NCBI GenBank assembly: GCA_044376575.1
Contig: JBILKR010000007.1
Span: 35,096 to 99,095 of the forward strand
Length of the DNA stretch: 64,000 nucleotides
DNA from: BA4 sp044376575
GTDB taxonomy: Bacteria > Bacteroidota > Bacteroidia > CAIKAF01
Direction: 5' to 3'
Shown here: piece by piece, positions 8,558-18,049 of the stretch
How the letters are laid out: each line of letters begins with the position of its first letter
How positions within the stretch are numbered: the first letter of the stretch is position 1
The notes under the pieces: model-generated
The model's input: only the letters and a program-made list of their open reading frames with translations
The model's database searches: none
What the model was told of the DNA's origin: nothing
Program-made: the position numbers and the translations under genes

Positions 8558-10666
8558 TTACTCTTTAATACCTTCCAAGTCAAGCAAAAATCCATATTCC
8601 AGTGCCACTTCTTTCAATCGCTGAAAACGTCCGCTTTTTCCTCCATGACCGGCTTCCATTTCACAATAAAACAGCAAACGATGATTGTCGGTTTTTAGCT
8701 CACGTAATTTTGCCACCCATTTGGCAGGCTCAAAATACTGCACCTGTGAATCATGAAAACCTGTAGTGATTAACATATTCGGATAGGCTTGTTTTTTTAC
8801 ATTATCGTACGGAGAGTAGGACAACATATAATCATAATATTTCTTGTCTTTAGGATTACCCCATTCGTCAAATTCACCGGTAGTTAAAGGAATAGATTCA
8901 TCCATCATGGTTGTAATTACATCCACAAATGGTACCTGAGCAACAGCTCCGTTAAAAAGATCCGGACGCATGTTCACCACTGCACCAATCAGCAATCCAC
9001 CGGCACTTCCACCCATGCAATATAAATGCTGAGGAGATGTGTAATTATATTTAATGAGATACTTTGCACAATCTATAAAATCAGTAAATGTATTTTTCTT
9101 CTTTAGGAGTTTACCGTCCTCATACCACTGTCGGCCCATCTCCTGCCCTCCTCGAATGTGTGCGATGGCAAAAATAAATCCGCGATCAAGAAGCGTTAAT
9201 CTGGCTGAACTAAAATACGGGTCCATACTGGCACCATAAGAACCATAGCCATAAAGCAACGTCGGCTGTGTTCCATCCATCTTGATTCCTTTTTTATATA
9301 CCATTGACATTGGAATCATCGTTCCGTCTTCAGCCATGGCATACACCATTCTTGACTCATACATTCTTCCGTCATATCCACCCAGTACTTCCTGTTGTTT
9401 CAATAAATTTTTCTCACGTGTACGCATATTAAAATCAAACACAGAATTCGGAGTAATCAATGATGTATAACTATATCTCAGAATTTCCGTATCAAAATCT
9501 ACGTTTACCTGTAACCCCACAGAATAGGTAGGTTCCGTGTATTCAATGATATAATCAAGCGAATCATCCCATGATTTTACATGCAGTTGTGTCAACCCTT
9601 TTTCCCGCTCTTCAAGCACAATAAAATTTTTAAAAATTTCCATGCCTTCCAACAATACATCTTTGCGATGGGGAATTACTTCTTTCCAGTTGGTTTTGTC
9701 TGTTTTATTTACAGGTGTTTTCATCAACCGAAAATTTATAGCATTCCAGTTGGATTGGATGTAAAAATGATCTTCAAAATGCTCTGCACTATACAGGTGA
9801 TCTCTTTCTCTGGGCTGCATCACTTTAAAATCATTATTGGGCTGATCAGCCTTGATATACCTCACTTCTGATGTTAATGTAGAATAAGATGAAATAAAAA
9901 TATACTGTTCTGATTTTGATTTATAGACAGTGCAACCAAATGTTTCATCTTTTTCTTCAAAAACATCCTTGTCTAATTTTGATGCATCACCCAATTTATG
10001 TTTTTTGATTTTAAAGGAGCGTAAGGTTTCATCATCTTTCACATCATAGAACAAAGTTTTGTGATCATTGGCCCAAACATATGAACCATCAGTGTTCTCA
10101 ACATTTTTCTCAATTACTTCTCCGTTGCGTAGATCTTTAATATACAATGTATATTTTCTGCGACTCACAAAATCAACTCCATAAGCCAGTAATTGATTGT
10201 CTTCACTTACTGTTAATCCCACCACGTTGCAATAGCTCTTGCCTTCAGCCAATCCATTCACATCAAGCATTACCTCTTCAGTAGCACTCATATCTCCTTT
10301 TTTACGACAATAGATAGGGTATTCTTTGCCTTCATCATAACGGGTGTAATAATAATATCCTCGCAATTGGTAGGGTACAGAAAGATCTGTTTGTTTTATT
10401 CTACCCACCATTTCTTCAAATAATTTTTCCTGAAACGTTTCAGTATGTTTCAATACTTCCGCAGTATAAGCATTCTCCGAATTCAGGTAACTGATGACTT
10501 CCGGATTTTCTCTTTCATTTAACCAATAATAGTTATCGATACGCTGCTTTCCGTATTCAGTAAAAACTTTGGGATTCTTTTTAGCTACAGGAGGTATAGG
10601 TGATTGTGCATTCATAATAGAGTGAATCGTTGTCGCAATTAAAATGATACAGATTGATTTTTTCAT
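8558..10666 (-). CDS. Secreted S9 family peptidase (oligopeptidase B type)
   Basis: This protein of about 702 residues has an N-terminal signal peptide (MKKSICIILIATTIHSIMNAQ), a beta-propeller region and a C-terminal alpha/beta-hydrolase domain. The catalytic serine is in YCMGGSAGGLLIGAVVN, Asp in TTGFHDSQVQYFEP, and His in EAGHGGKSGR. Together these match oligopeptidase B, which cleaves small peptides after basic residues. The signal peptide implies a periplasmic location. The frame extends upstream into purA, but ATG 10666, 4 nt after the purA stop, gives a perfect signal peptide and is preferred. It is the last gene of the fur-STAS-purA unit. Confidence 0.9.
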   Translation of the reverse strand: MKKSICIILIATTIHSIMNAQSPIPPVAKKNPKVFTEYGKQRIDNYYWLNERENPEVISYLNSENAYTAEVLKHTETFQEKLFEEMVGRIKQTDLSVPYQLRGYYYYTRYDEGKEYPIYCRKKGDMSATEEVMLDVNGLAEGKSYCNVVGLTVSEDNQLLAYGVDFVSRRKYTLYIKDLRNGEVIEKNVENTDGSYVWANDHKTLFYDVKDDETLRSFKIKKHKLGDASKLDKDVFEEKDETFGCTVYKSKSEQYIFISSYSTLTSEVRYIKADQPNNDFKVMQPRERDHLYSAEHFEDHFYIQSNWNAINFRLMKTPVNKTDKTNWKEVIPHRKDVLLEGMEIFKNFIVLEEREKGLTQLHVKSWDDSLDYIIEYTEPTYSVGLQVNVDFDTEILRYSYTSLITPNSVFDFNMRTREKNLLKQQEVLGGYDGRMYESRMVYAMAEDGTMIPMSMVYKKGIKMDGTQPTLLYGYGSYGASMDPYFSSARLTLLDRGFIFAIAHIRGGQEMGRQWYEDGKLLKKKNTFTDFIDCAKYLIKYNYTSPQHLYCMGGSAGGLLIGAVVNMRPDLFNGAVAQVPFVDVITTMMDESIPLTTGEFDEWGNPKDKKYYDYMLSYSPYDNVKKQAYPNMLITTGFHDSQVQYFEPAKWVAKLRELKTDNHRLLFYCEMEAGHGGKSGRFQRLKEVALEYGFLLDLEGIKE

Positions 10667-10670
10667 TTTT

Positions 10671-11960
10671 TTATTTTTTGAAATCGGCATGACGAATAAT
10701 GGTTTGACTGCGATCCGGACCAACCGATAAAATGGTGATAGGGACTTCAACTGCTTTTTCTATAAAATCAATGTAGTCTAAAAATGCCTGAGGTAATTGA
10801 TCCATTGAGGTGCATTGCGTTAAATCAGTTTTCCAACCGGATAAGTTTGTATAAACAGGTTGGATCTCACCACTCAATACATCGTAAGGTAAATAATCAA
10901 TAAGTTCTCCCTGGTAACGATATTGAGTGCATACCTGCAAATTTTCGAAATCACTTAGTACATCTGCTTTCATCATGATTAACTGTGTTACCCCATTAAT
11001 CATGATGGCATATTTTAATGCAGGAATATCAAGCCATCCACACCTTCTAGCACGACCTGTAGTAGAACCAAACTCACGACCAATCTGTCTCATTTTCTCT
11101 CCGGTTTCATCGTTCAGCTCCGTTGGGAAAGGACCACTGCCCACCCGAGTACAATAGGCTTTAAAAATTCCATAAACTTCGCCAATATTTCCCGGTGCCA
11201 GTCCCAGTCCGGTACATGCTCCGGCGGTTATAGTATTGGAGGAGGTAACAAATGGATAACTTCCAAAATCAATATCAAGTAATGTTCCCTGAGCTCCTTC
11301 CGCAAGAATGGATTGATTATTTTTCAGGTAGCGATGCACCAAATGATCACTGTCTGCTTTCTCAATCGTGGCAAGCACATTCAAAGATTCCATCCACTCC
11401 TTTTCCATCGTTTTTAAATCGAAATCAGTATATCCATACAATTTGATCAATTCGAGATGTTTGTTGCGTAAGAAGGAGTATTTTTCCTGAAAATTAGGTA
11501 GATCAATATCACCCACACGAATACCGTTTCTTCCTGTTTTATCCATGTACGTGGGGCCAATACCTTTCAATGTTGAACCAATTTTAGCTGATCCCTTAGA
11601 AGCCTCTGAAGCAGCATCCAGTATGCGATGGGTAGGCATGATTAAATGTGCTTTGCGGGAAATTTTAAGATTAACCGTAACATCTACATTTTTATCCTTT
11701 AATTTTTTTATTTCCTGAGCAAGAATAATAGGATCCACCACCACTCCGTTGCCAATGAGGTTAAGTTTATCCTGATGAAAAATACCGGAAGGAATGGTAT
11801 GTAAAACATGTTTAATACCTTCAAACTCGAGAGAATGACCGGCATTGGGACCACCCTGAAAACGAGCAATCATATCATAATGCGGAGTTAAAACATCCAC
11901 AATTTTTCCTTTACCTTCATCTCCCCACTGAAGACCAAGTAATACATCGGCTTTTTTCAT
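10671..11960 (-). CDS. purA: Adenylosuccinate synthase
   Basis: The enzyme joins IMP and aspartate using GTP to make adenylosuccinate, the first committed step to AMP. The 429-residue protein starts MKKADVLLGLQWGDEGKGKI, which carries the signature QWGDEGKG with the catalytic Asp and the GTP loop. Other family motifs are GGPNAGHSLEFEG, the IMP-binding GSTTGRARRCGWLD, and a C-terminal guanine-binding region (ILSVGPDRSQTI). Length and ends are normal. It lies in a tight minus-strand run behind fur and a STAS gene with 13-nt spacing. Confidence 0.97.
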   Translation of the reverse strand: MKKADVLLGLQWGDEGKGKIVDVLTPHYDMIARFQGGPNAGHSLEFEGIKHVLHTIPSGIFHQDKLNLIGNGVVVDPIILAQEIKKLKDKNVDVTVNLKISRKAHLIMPTHRILDAASEASKGSAKIGSTLKGIGPTYMDKTGRNGIRVGDIDLPNFQEKYSFLRNKHLELIKLYGYTDFDLKTMEKEWMESLNVLATIEKADSDHLVHRYLKNNQSILAEGAQGTLLDIDFGSYPFVTSSNTITAGACTGLGLAPGNIGEVYGIFKAYCTRVGSGPFPTELNDETGEKMRQIGREFGSTTGRARRCGWLDIPALKYAIMINGVTQLIMMKADVLSDFENLQVCTQYRYQGELIDYLPYDVLSGEIQPVYTNLSGWKTDLTQCTSMDQLPQAFLDYIDFIEKAVEVPITILSVGPDRSQTIIRHADFKK

Positions 11961-11973
11961 AAAACAAATTACT

Positions 11974-12324
11974 TTACTTGGAAGCAGCCCAAAGATTAGT
12001 CAATGCTTCCTCGTTGTTTAGGATGGTAAAAATAGAATTCAGTTTGGTAATAATGAAGAGTTGTTGGAGTTCTGTTGATAAGTTGATGATCCAGACATCT
12101 CCACCTTGTTTTCTGCATTTGGTAAGTATTTGAATACATATCCCCAACCCCTCACTGCTGATAAAACGAAGACTATTTAGATCAAATACTATGTTGGGTT
12201 GAGTAGGGATAGTTTCTTCCATTTGAAGAATAAACTCTTCGCCGTCATATCGTGACATCAAACTCCCTTCAAGTGTAACTAACTGATGCGTATTTTTTTT
12301 AATGATTGAAAACTGAAATGACAT
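11974..12324 (-). CDS. STAS domain protein (anti-sigma factor antagonist type)
   Basis: The 116 residues form a single STAS domain, as in SpoIIAA/RsbV. The switch loop reads DLNSLRFISSEGLGICIQI. The serine pair sits where the phosphorylated serine of anti-anti-sigma factors lies, so control by a partner kinase is possible. No RsbW-type kinase or PP2C phosphatase is adjacent. It sits between fur and purA with 5- and 13-nt gaps, so it is co-transcribed with both. Its target is unknown. Confidence 0.85.
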   Translation of the reverse strand: MSFQFSIIKKNTHQLVTLEGSLMSRYDGEEFILQMEETIPTQPNIVFDLNSLRFISSEGLGICIQILTKCRKQGGDVWIINLSTELQQLFIITKLNSIFTILNNEEALTNLWAASK

Positions 12325-12329
12325 GAGAA

Positions 12330-12800
12330 TTAATTATTCTTTACTTTCTTATTCTCACATTTAATTGCTTTGCAATTCCCGTAAATGATGAAGGAGTGAT
12401 TCATCACGTCGAAGTTAAGAAGATCAGCCACCCCGTTTTGAATATGATGTATTCGCGGATCACAAAACTCAATCACTTTGCTGCAATCCATACAAATTAG
12501 ATGGTCGTGCTGTTTGTTACCGAAAGATTTCTCGTATTGTGCCAGATTACCGGTAAACTGATGCTTGCGTACAAGATCGCAATCCAGCAATAAATCAAGC
12601 GTGTTATATACAGTTGCCCTACTTACTCTGTAATTACGGTTCTTCATACTTATATATAATTCTTCCACATCGAAGTGCTCTGATCGCTGATAAATTTCAT
12701 CAAGTATGGCAAAACGTTCAGGTGTTTTTCTATGACCATTTTTTTCAAGGTAGGAAGAAAAAATATTTTTTACTTTTTCCGCAATGGGTTCTGAACTCAT
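12330..12800 (-). CDS. fur: Fur family transcriptional regulator
   Basis: This 156-residue repressor has a winged-helix N-terminus (residues about 18-80, with RKTPERFAILDEIYQ and SRATVYNTLDLLLDCDLV). The C-terminal metal domain has DHLICMDCSKVIEFCD, with the structural zinc Cys pair CMDC, and a second Cys pair near the end (GNCKAIKC). Both match Fur/PerR/Zur proteins; which metal it senses cannot be settled by eye. It is the first gene of the fur-STAS-purA-oligopeptidase run and has a -7 box 16 nt before its ATG. Confidence 0.88.
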   Translation of the reverse strand: MSSEPIAEKVKNIFSSYLEKNGHRKTPERFAILDEIYQRSEHFDVEELYISMKNRNYRVSRATVYNTLDLLLDCDLVRKHQFTGNLAQYEKSFGNKQHDHLICMDCSKVIEFCDPRIHHIQNGVADLLNFDVMNHSFIIYGNCKAIKCENKKVKNN

Positions 12801-12816
12801 GAGAAATATATATAAA

Positions 12817-12824
12817 CAAATATA
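12817..12824 (-). promoter_or_regulatory. -7 promoter box for the fur operon
   Basis: TATATTTG on the minus strand matches TAnnTTTG exactly and ends 16 nt before the fur ATG. It lies in the 46-nt gap behind the rsh stop codon. Confidence 0.55.
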
Positions 12825-12846
12825 AAATTATTCATCCAATAACTAA

Positions 12847-15078
12847 TTATGCCTGATCGATTCGTTCAACTGAAATCACAGCAGGAATTTCTTTTAATTT
12901 CCCAATCAATTCCTGTAAATGACTTGTATCCTGAACAAAAAGGGTAATTTTCCCTTCAAATACACCATCATTTGAATCAAAGCTCAGCGAACGCATATTT
13001 ACTTTCATTTGATTAGAAATCAATTTGGTTATTTTATTCACCACCCCTACATCGTCAATGCCCTTCACCACAATACCTGTCAGGAATGATAATTTCTCGC
13101 CCCCTGTCCACTTGGCTTTTACTACTCGGTAAGCGTAATTGGAAAGTAACTGAATAGCATTAGGACAAGTAATTTTATGAATTTTAATTCCTTCATTGAT
13201 GGTAACAAAACCAAAAACCTCATCACCCGGAATGGGATTACAACACTGTGCCAGCGTATAATCAATTTTTTCACCACTATCGCCAATGAGCAATTGTTCA
13301 CCCGACCGATGGTATTTCTTAACAAGATTATCGAAAGTTTCAGTTTCCGCTTTCTTCTCTGTTGATTTTCTTTTGAGTCTATTGGTAAGATATGAGTACC
13401 AACTTCTGGTGCCTTCTTCTTTATAAAATGTTTTTATCTGCTGATTGGAAATGGTTCCTATGCCTACCCTATAAAAGAATTCAAGTTCATCATTTACCCT
13501 GAAATACTTTAATATTTTATGAATATCATTTGGATTATATGAATAATTGAGACGTTTTACTTTACGTTCAAATAATTCTTTTCCATCTTCAGCAATTTTC
13601 TTTTTCTCTTCCTTTAATGCTGCCTTAATCTTTGATTTGGCTTTGCTTGTATTCACAAAATTCAGCCAATCTTCTTTCGGGGTCTGTTTTTGACTGGTAA
13701 TGATTTCAACCTGATCACCACTGTTCAATTTATAACTTAACGGAACAAGTTTATTATTGACCTTGGCACCAAGACAATGATCGCCAACATCAGTATGAAT
13801 TTCATACGCAAAATCAAGAGCTGTGCAGTTGGAAGGCATTGTCTTTACTTCGCCTTTAGGAGTAAAAACATAAATCTCATGCGTATATAAATTCAGTTTA
13901 AAGGCATCAACAAAATCTACAGCCTCTTCATCCCGATTTTCAAGGAATTCACGGATTTTGGTAATCCATTCATCAATAGCAGTTTCAGCATTGGATTCCT
14001 TATATTTCCAATGAGCCGCATACCCACGTTCAGCCATATCATCCATGCGGGTGGATCGGATTTGTACTTCTACCCACTTACCGGTTGGACTCATCACTGT
14101 TACATGCAATGATTCGTATCCGTTGGCACGGGGAAATGAAATCCAGTCGCGCAAACGATCAGGCTTGGGTTGATATAAATCAGTAACAATTGAATAGGTT
14201 TTCCATATTTCTGATTTCTCCAATTGAGAAGGAACATCCAATATAATTCGGATGGCAAAAATGTCGTATATCTCTTCAAATGGAACACCCTTTTTATGAA
14301 TCTTATTCCAGATAGAAAAAATAGACTTCGTCCTTCCCTTAATTTCATATTTCAAACCCACCTCATCCATTAATTTCTTAATGGGCTGAGTAAATTGGCG
14401 AATAAAGCGTTCTCTTACATCCTGAGATTTTGCAAGTTTTGTAATGATGTCATGATACGCTTCCGGTTCTAAATATTTAAGACATAAATCTTCCAGCTCA
14501 GTTTTAATGGCATACAAGCCCAATCGATGAGCCAACGGAGCATACAGAAATAATGTTTCTGAAGCAATCTTCAATTGTTTATCTCTCTTCATGTGGTCGA
14601 GAGTGCGCATATTATGAAGACGATCGGCAATTTTTATTAGAATTACACGAATATCTTCAGATAGCGTAAGCACTATCTTTCTGAAATTTTCAGCCTGTAT
14701 AGATTTTGTATTATCAAATACACCTGAAATTTTAGTCAATCCATCAATAATTTTTGCAACTGAGGGTCCGAAGAATTTATCCATTTCCTCAATGGTCATC
14801 TCCGTATCTTCTACTACATCATGTAATAACGCTGATATAACTGATGTAGGACCAAGACCCATTTCCTGAACGACGATCTGAGCAACGGCTATAGGATGAT
14901 AAATATACGGTTCACCTGATTTTCTTCGCATATCCTTATGCGCCTCAACTGAAATATCAAATGCCTTTCTGATTTGTTTTTTATCATATGTATCACTGCA
15001 TAAGGGATAAGCAAATCGTAAAAGATTTCTGTATTTTTTAAGAATTTCCTTTTTTTCGATTTCAAGGTCCTGCTGCAT
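12847..15078 (-). CDS. Bifunctional (p)ppGpp synthetase/hydrolase (RelA/SpoT homologue)
   Basis: The protein makes and degrades (p)ppGpp, the stringent-response alarmone. Its 743 residues show the long RSH layout: an HD hydrolase domain (about 50-200, with LLHDVVEDTEMT and the intact HD pair), the synthetase domain (about 250-370, with FPRANGYESLHVTV), TGS (about 410-470, VFTPKGEVKTMPSNCTALDFAYEIH), and a C-terminal zinc-finger/ACT region beginning CCNPIPGDEVFG. Both catalytic halves look intact. It lies 13 nt downstream of fahA and is probably co-transcribed with it. Confidence 0.95.
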   Translation of the reverse strand: MQQDLEIEKKEILKKYRNLLRFAYPLCSDTYDKKQIRKAFDISVEAHKDMRRKSGEPYIYHPIAVAQIVVQEMGLGPTSVISALLHDVVEDTEMTIEEMDKFFGPSVAKIIDGLTKISGVFDNTKSIQAENFRKIVLTLSEDIRVILIKIADRLHNMRTLDHMKRDKQLKIASETLFLYAPLAHRLGLYAIKTELEDLCLKYLEPEAYHDIITKLAKSQDVRERFIRQFTQPIKKLMDEVGLKYEIKGRTKSIFSIWNKIHKKGVPFEEIYDIFAIRIILDVPSQLEKSEIWKTYSIVTDLYQPKPDRLRDWISFPRANGYESLHVTVMSPTGKWVEVQIRSTRMDDMAERGYAAHWKYKESNAETAIDEWITKIREFLENRDEEAVDFVDAFKLNLYTHEIYVFTPKGEVKTMPSNCTALDFAYEIHTDVGDHCLGAKVNNKLVPLSYKLNSGDQVEIITSQKQTPKEDWLNFVNTSKAKSKIKAALKEEKKKIAEDGKELFERKVKRLNYSYNPNDIHKILKYFRVNDELEFFYRVGIGTISNQQIKTFYKEEGTRSWYSYLTNRLKRKSTEKKAETETFDNLVKKYHRSGEQLLIGDSGEKIDYTLAQCCNPIPGDEVFGFVTINEGIKIHKITCPNAIQLLSNYAYRVVKAKWTGGEKLSFLTGIVVKGIDDVGVVNKITKLISNQMKVNMRSLSFDSNDGVFEGKITLFVQDTSHLQELIGKLKEIPAVISVERIDQA

Positions 15079-15091
15079 CTATCAAAATAAA

Positions 15092-16369
15092 TTAAAGGTT
15101 TTTTGCGGGCAACACTGTGGATTCTACACTACCAAATCCTATTCTGTATTTCTCATTTTTACAATATGCTTTCATGATTACGGTATCACCGTCTAAAATA
15201 AATTTTCGTTCAGAGCCGTCATTTAATTTTAAAGGTTTTGTTCCTTTCCAGGCCAGTTCAAGCATACTGCCATAACTATCCGGTGTAGGTCCGGATATTG
15301 TTCCGGATGCACAAACATCACCCACCTTCATGTTACATCCGTTAATGGTATGATGGGCAAGTTGCTGAGAAATAGTCCAGTAAAGGTATTTGTGATTAGA
15401 CTGACAAATTTTATTCTCCGTTCCATGCGGCGGTTTAATGTAAACCTCTAGTTGAATATCAAAACTTTTTTGACCCTGATATTTTAAATAAGGCAATACT
15501 TCCGGATTTTGTTCAGGTCCATTGCAACGAAATGGCTCCAACGCATCCATAGTTACAACCCATGGCGATACACTTGATGCAAAATTCTTACTTAAAAACG
15601 GGCCTAACGGGACATACTCCCATCGCTGAATATCTCTTGCTGACCAGTCATTAAATATCACCATCCCGAAAATATAATTTTCAGCATCATTTACAGGAAT
15701 AGTAGAACCCAACTCATTTTCTCTACCTACTACAAACCCCATTTCCAATTCGAAATCGAGTTGTTTTGATGGACCAAAAACCGGTGTCAAGGCTCCGTCA
15801 GGCATAGTTTGACCATTGGGTCTGTAAATATTAGTACCTGAAACAACAATAGACGAAGCTCTTCCATGGTATCCCACAGGAATATGCTTCCAGTTCGGCA
15901 ATAAAGGATCTCCATCAGGCCTGAACATCTTACCCACATTCGAAGCATGTTCCATACTGCTGTAAAAATCAGTATAGTTTCGAACATTTAAAGGCATATA
16001 CATTTTTGCTTCAGCCATTGGTATCAATGCCAAATTTCTGTCTTCTCTGTGGTCTCTGAGTTCTGCACAATCTACACTCAGTAATTCGATTAATCTCTCA
16101 CGCGTTTGCTTCCAGTAAGGCTTGCCCAATGCGATAAACTTATTCAGTGAAGAAGATTTGAATACATTGGTATTCATGAACATTTTATCAAAATATCCTT
16201 TTTTATAGAGATATGACAAGTCAACAATATACTGACCAATAGCAACACCTATTCGAGGTTTTTTTTCACCGTAAGAAAATATACCGTAAGGTAAATTTTG
16301 AATAGGGAAATCTGAAACAGGAGATACATCAACCCAAGATGACAATTCATGTAATGGCTTGTCTTTCAT
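15092..16369 (-). CDS. fahA: Fumarylacetoacetase
   Basis: This enzyme hydrolyses fumarylacetoacetate to fumarate and acetoacetate, the last step of tyrosine breakdown. The 425-residue length suits the family. Visible motifs include GYHGRASSIVVSGT, DFELEMGFVVG (metal-binding acidic residues) and FNDWSARDIQRWEYVPLGPF with the catalytic region. The start MKDKPLHELSSWVDV at 16369 is chosen because homologues begin here; the open frame extends 11 codons further. A near-match -7 box (GATATTTG, 16384-16391) lies upstream. No other tyrosine-degradation gene is adjacent. Confidence 0.95.
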   Translation of the reverse strand: MKDKPLHELSSWVDVSPVSDFPIQNLPYGIFSYGEKKPRIGVAIGQYIVDLSYLYKKGYFDKMFMNTNVFKSSSLNKFIALGKPYWKQTRERLIELLSVDCAELRDHREDRNLALIPMAEAKMYMPLNVRNYTDFYSSMEHASNVGKMFRPDGDPLLPNWKHIPVGYHGRASSIVVSGTNIYRPNGQTMPDGALTPVFGPSKQLDFELEMGFVVGRENELGSTIPVNDAENYIFGMVIFNDWSARDIQRWEYVPLGPFLSKNFASSVSPWVVTMDALEPFRCNGPEQNPEVLPYLKYQGQKSFDIQLEVYIKPPHGTENKICQSNHKYLYWTISQQLAHHTINGCNMKVGDVCASGTISGPTPDSYGSMLELAWKGTKPLKLNDGSERKFILDGDTVIMKAYCKNEKYRIGFGSVESTVLPAKNL

Positions 16370-16480
16370 TTGAACATTTTTTACAAATATCAAAAAAAAC
16401 AACGATTAAATATCATCTGTATTCAAATATCATTGGAACTATAATTTTTATTTATTTTATTTGAATAAGTGTTCAATTAA

Positions 16481-17077
16481 ATGAGACTTGAAGAATTAAA
16501 AATACATGTCATTGAGTTGCTTACGCATAAATTAAACAAGCAATACAGTTATCATAGCCTGGAGCATACATTATATGTATATGAAGCTGCAAATAAAATA
16601 GCAGATTTTGAAAAAGTAAATGACGAGGATAGAGAAATTTTATTAGCTGCTGCACTACTTCATGATATCGGTTATATTGAAAGCCATATTAACCATGAGT
16701 TCGCAAGTTGCAAAATAGCGGAAGCGATTCTAACTGATTTTAAATTTACTGAGTTCGAAATAAGCAGAGTAAAATCTTTAATCATGAGCACAAAAGTTCC
16801 ACAAATGCCCAATAACCTAATGGAACAAATCATTTGCGATGCTGATCTTGATTATCTTGGAACAGACTATTTTATAAAATACGGTAATGAATTGTGTAAA
16901 GAATTAGAATATCAGGGAATAATTTCAGATCAAATTCAATGGAATCAATTACAGGTAAAGTTTCTTTCAACACATGAATATCATACGTCCTATTCTAAAA
17001 AATACAGAACCCCAAAAAAGTTAGAGAACCTTAGGTTAATTATGAATATCCTACAAAATACTGATAAATATCATTGA
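16481..17077 (+). CDS. HD-domain phosphohydrolase family protein
   Basis: The 198 residues contain the HD metal signature: His in YSYHSLEHTLYV, the pair in ALLHDIGYIESH, and a later Asp in ICDADLDYLG. It belongs to the small metal-dependent HD hydrolases, with nucleotides or phosphate esters as likely substrates. No partner domain is present. It is followed 49 nt later by a universal stress protein on the same strand, which hints at a stress role but proves nothing. The substrate cannot be assigned. Confidence 0.85.
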   Translation: MRLEELKIHVIELLTHKLNKQYSYHSLEHTLYVYEAANKIADFEKVNDEDREILLAAALLHDIGYIESHINHEFASCKIAEAILTDFKFTEFEISRVKSLIMSTKVPQMPNNLMEQIICDADLDYLGTDYFIKYGNELCKELEYQGIISDQIQWNQLQVKFLSTHEYHTSYSKKYRTPKKLENLRLIMNILQNTDKYH

Positions 17078-17126
17078 TTTCTATATTGAAGTTATATACA
17101 TTTACAAATTATAAATCTCAAATATT

Positions 17127-17996
17127 ATGTTATCCAAAGACAAAAAAGATTTAATTATTGTTCCTTTTGATTTTACAATTGAAGCTGAAACTGCATTAAA
17201 TCATGCTTCTAAAATTGCTGCACAAAGTAAAGATGAAGTACGCTTGGTTCATATCATTAACAAAGAATCAAAAGCTAAATTAAAGAAAGAAAATTTAAAT
17301 GAAGATGATATTTTTTCTCGATTAAAAATTGCATCTGAAACAAATAAAAAAAATACTGGTATTGAGACCTCTTATCATGCTGAAGAAGGTGATATTTTTA
17401 CAACCATTTCAGAATATGCAAAAGATGCAGGAGCCAGTTTGATTGTACTTGGAACCCATGGTGTACATGGCATGCAACATATCGTTGGGGCAAACTCCAT
17501 GAAAGTAATTGCAAGTTGTAAAATGCCGGTTATCGTTGTTCAGAAAAAGAATATTGATGAAGATGGTTACAAAAAAATAATTGTAACTATTGACTACAAT
17601 AAGTTGGGAAAAAACAAAATATATCATGCAGCATCAGTTGCCAAATATTTTAATGCAGAAGTGCACTTATACGAAGAGAAAAGTTCTGATGAATTTTTGC
17701 AAAAGCAAATTAAACTCAATGCGTTTCATGCCTCAACAGTAATGAAAGAAAATAATATTGTGTTTAAAGAAGTGCTTGAAGATGGAAGCAGCAGTTTTGA
17801 AAAAAATCTTATCAGATATGCTTCTTCAATAAATGCTGATTTAATTGTTATTTCTACCCATCAGGATGAAAATAGCATTATGGAATTATTCTTTAGAAGT
17901 ATAGAAGTTAATATTATTAATAATGATGCAATGATTGCTGTAATGAGTGTGAATCCAATTGAGAATACTGCACACTTGTCAGCTCCAACTATTTAA
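17127..17996 (+). CDS. Tandem universal stress protein (two UspA domains)
   Basis: The 289 residues hold two Usp domains (about 7-140 and 147-275). The first has VLGTHGVHGMQHIVG, close to the ATP-binding pattern, but the following Gly-Ser is replaced by Ala-Asn-Ser. The second (VISTHQDENS) has lost the glycine loop, so nucleotide binding there is unlikely. Usp proteins help cells survive starvation or oxidative stress by poorly defined means. A weak -7-like box (TACATTTA) lies about 23 nt upstream. A bidirectional terminator follows. Confidence 0.9.
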   Translation: MLSKDKKDLIIVPFDFTIEAETALNHASKIAAQSKDEVRLVHIINKESKAKLKKENLNEDDIFSRLKIASETNKKNTGIETSYHAEEGDIFTTISEYAKDAGASLIVLGTHGVHGMQHIVGANSMKVIASCKMPVIVVQKKNIDEDGYKKIIVTIDYNKLGKNKIYHAASVAKYFNAEVHLYEEKSSDEFLQKQIKLNAFHASTVMKENNIVFKEVLEDGSSSFEKNLIRYASSINADLIVISTHQDENSIMELFFRSIEVNIINNDAMIAVMSVNPIENTAHLSAPTI

Positions 17997-18010
17997 AAAA
18001 TAATTTTTAT

Positions 18011-18040
18011 AAAAAAGCCGGTAAATTACCGGCTTTTTTA
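18011..18040. terminator. Bidirectional terminator between the Usp gene and the lipase gene
   Basis: A 13-bp stem (AAAAAGCCGGTAA with its complement, 3-nt loop) is flanked by A-run and T-run, so it can end both converging transcripts: Usp from the left and the secreted lipase from the right. Confidence 0.88.
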
Positions 18041-18049
18041 TGCTCAAAA

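Noticed and set aside
10667..10750. Upstream extension of the S9 peptidase into purA
   Set aside because: It would bury the signal peptide; the start at 10666 restores a normal one.
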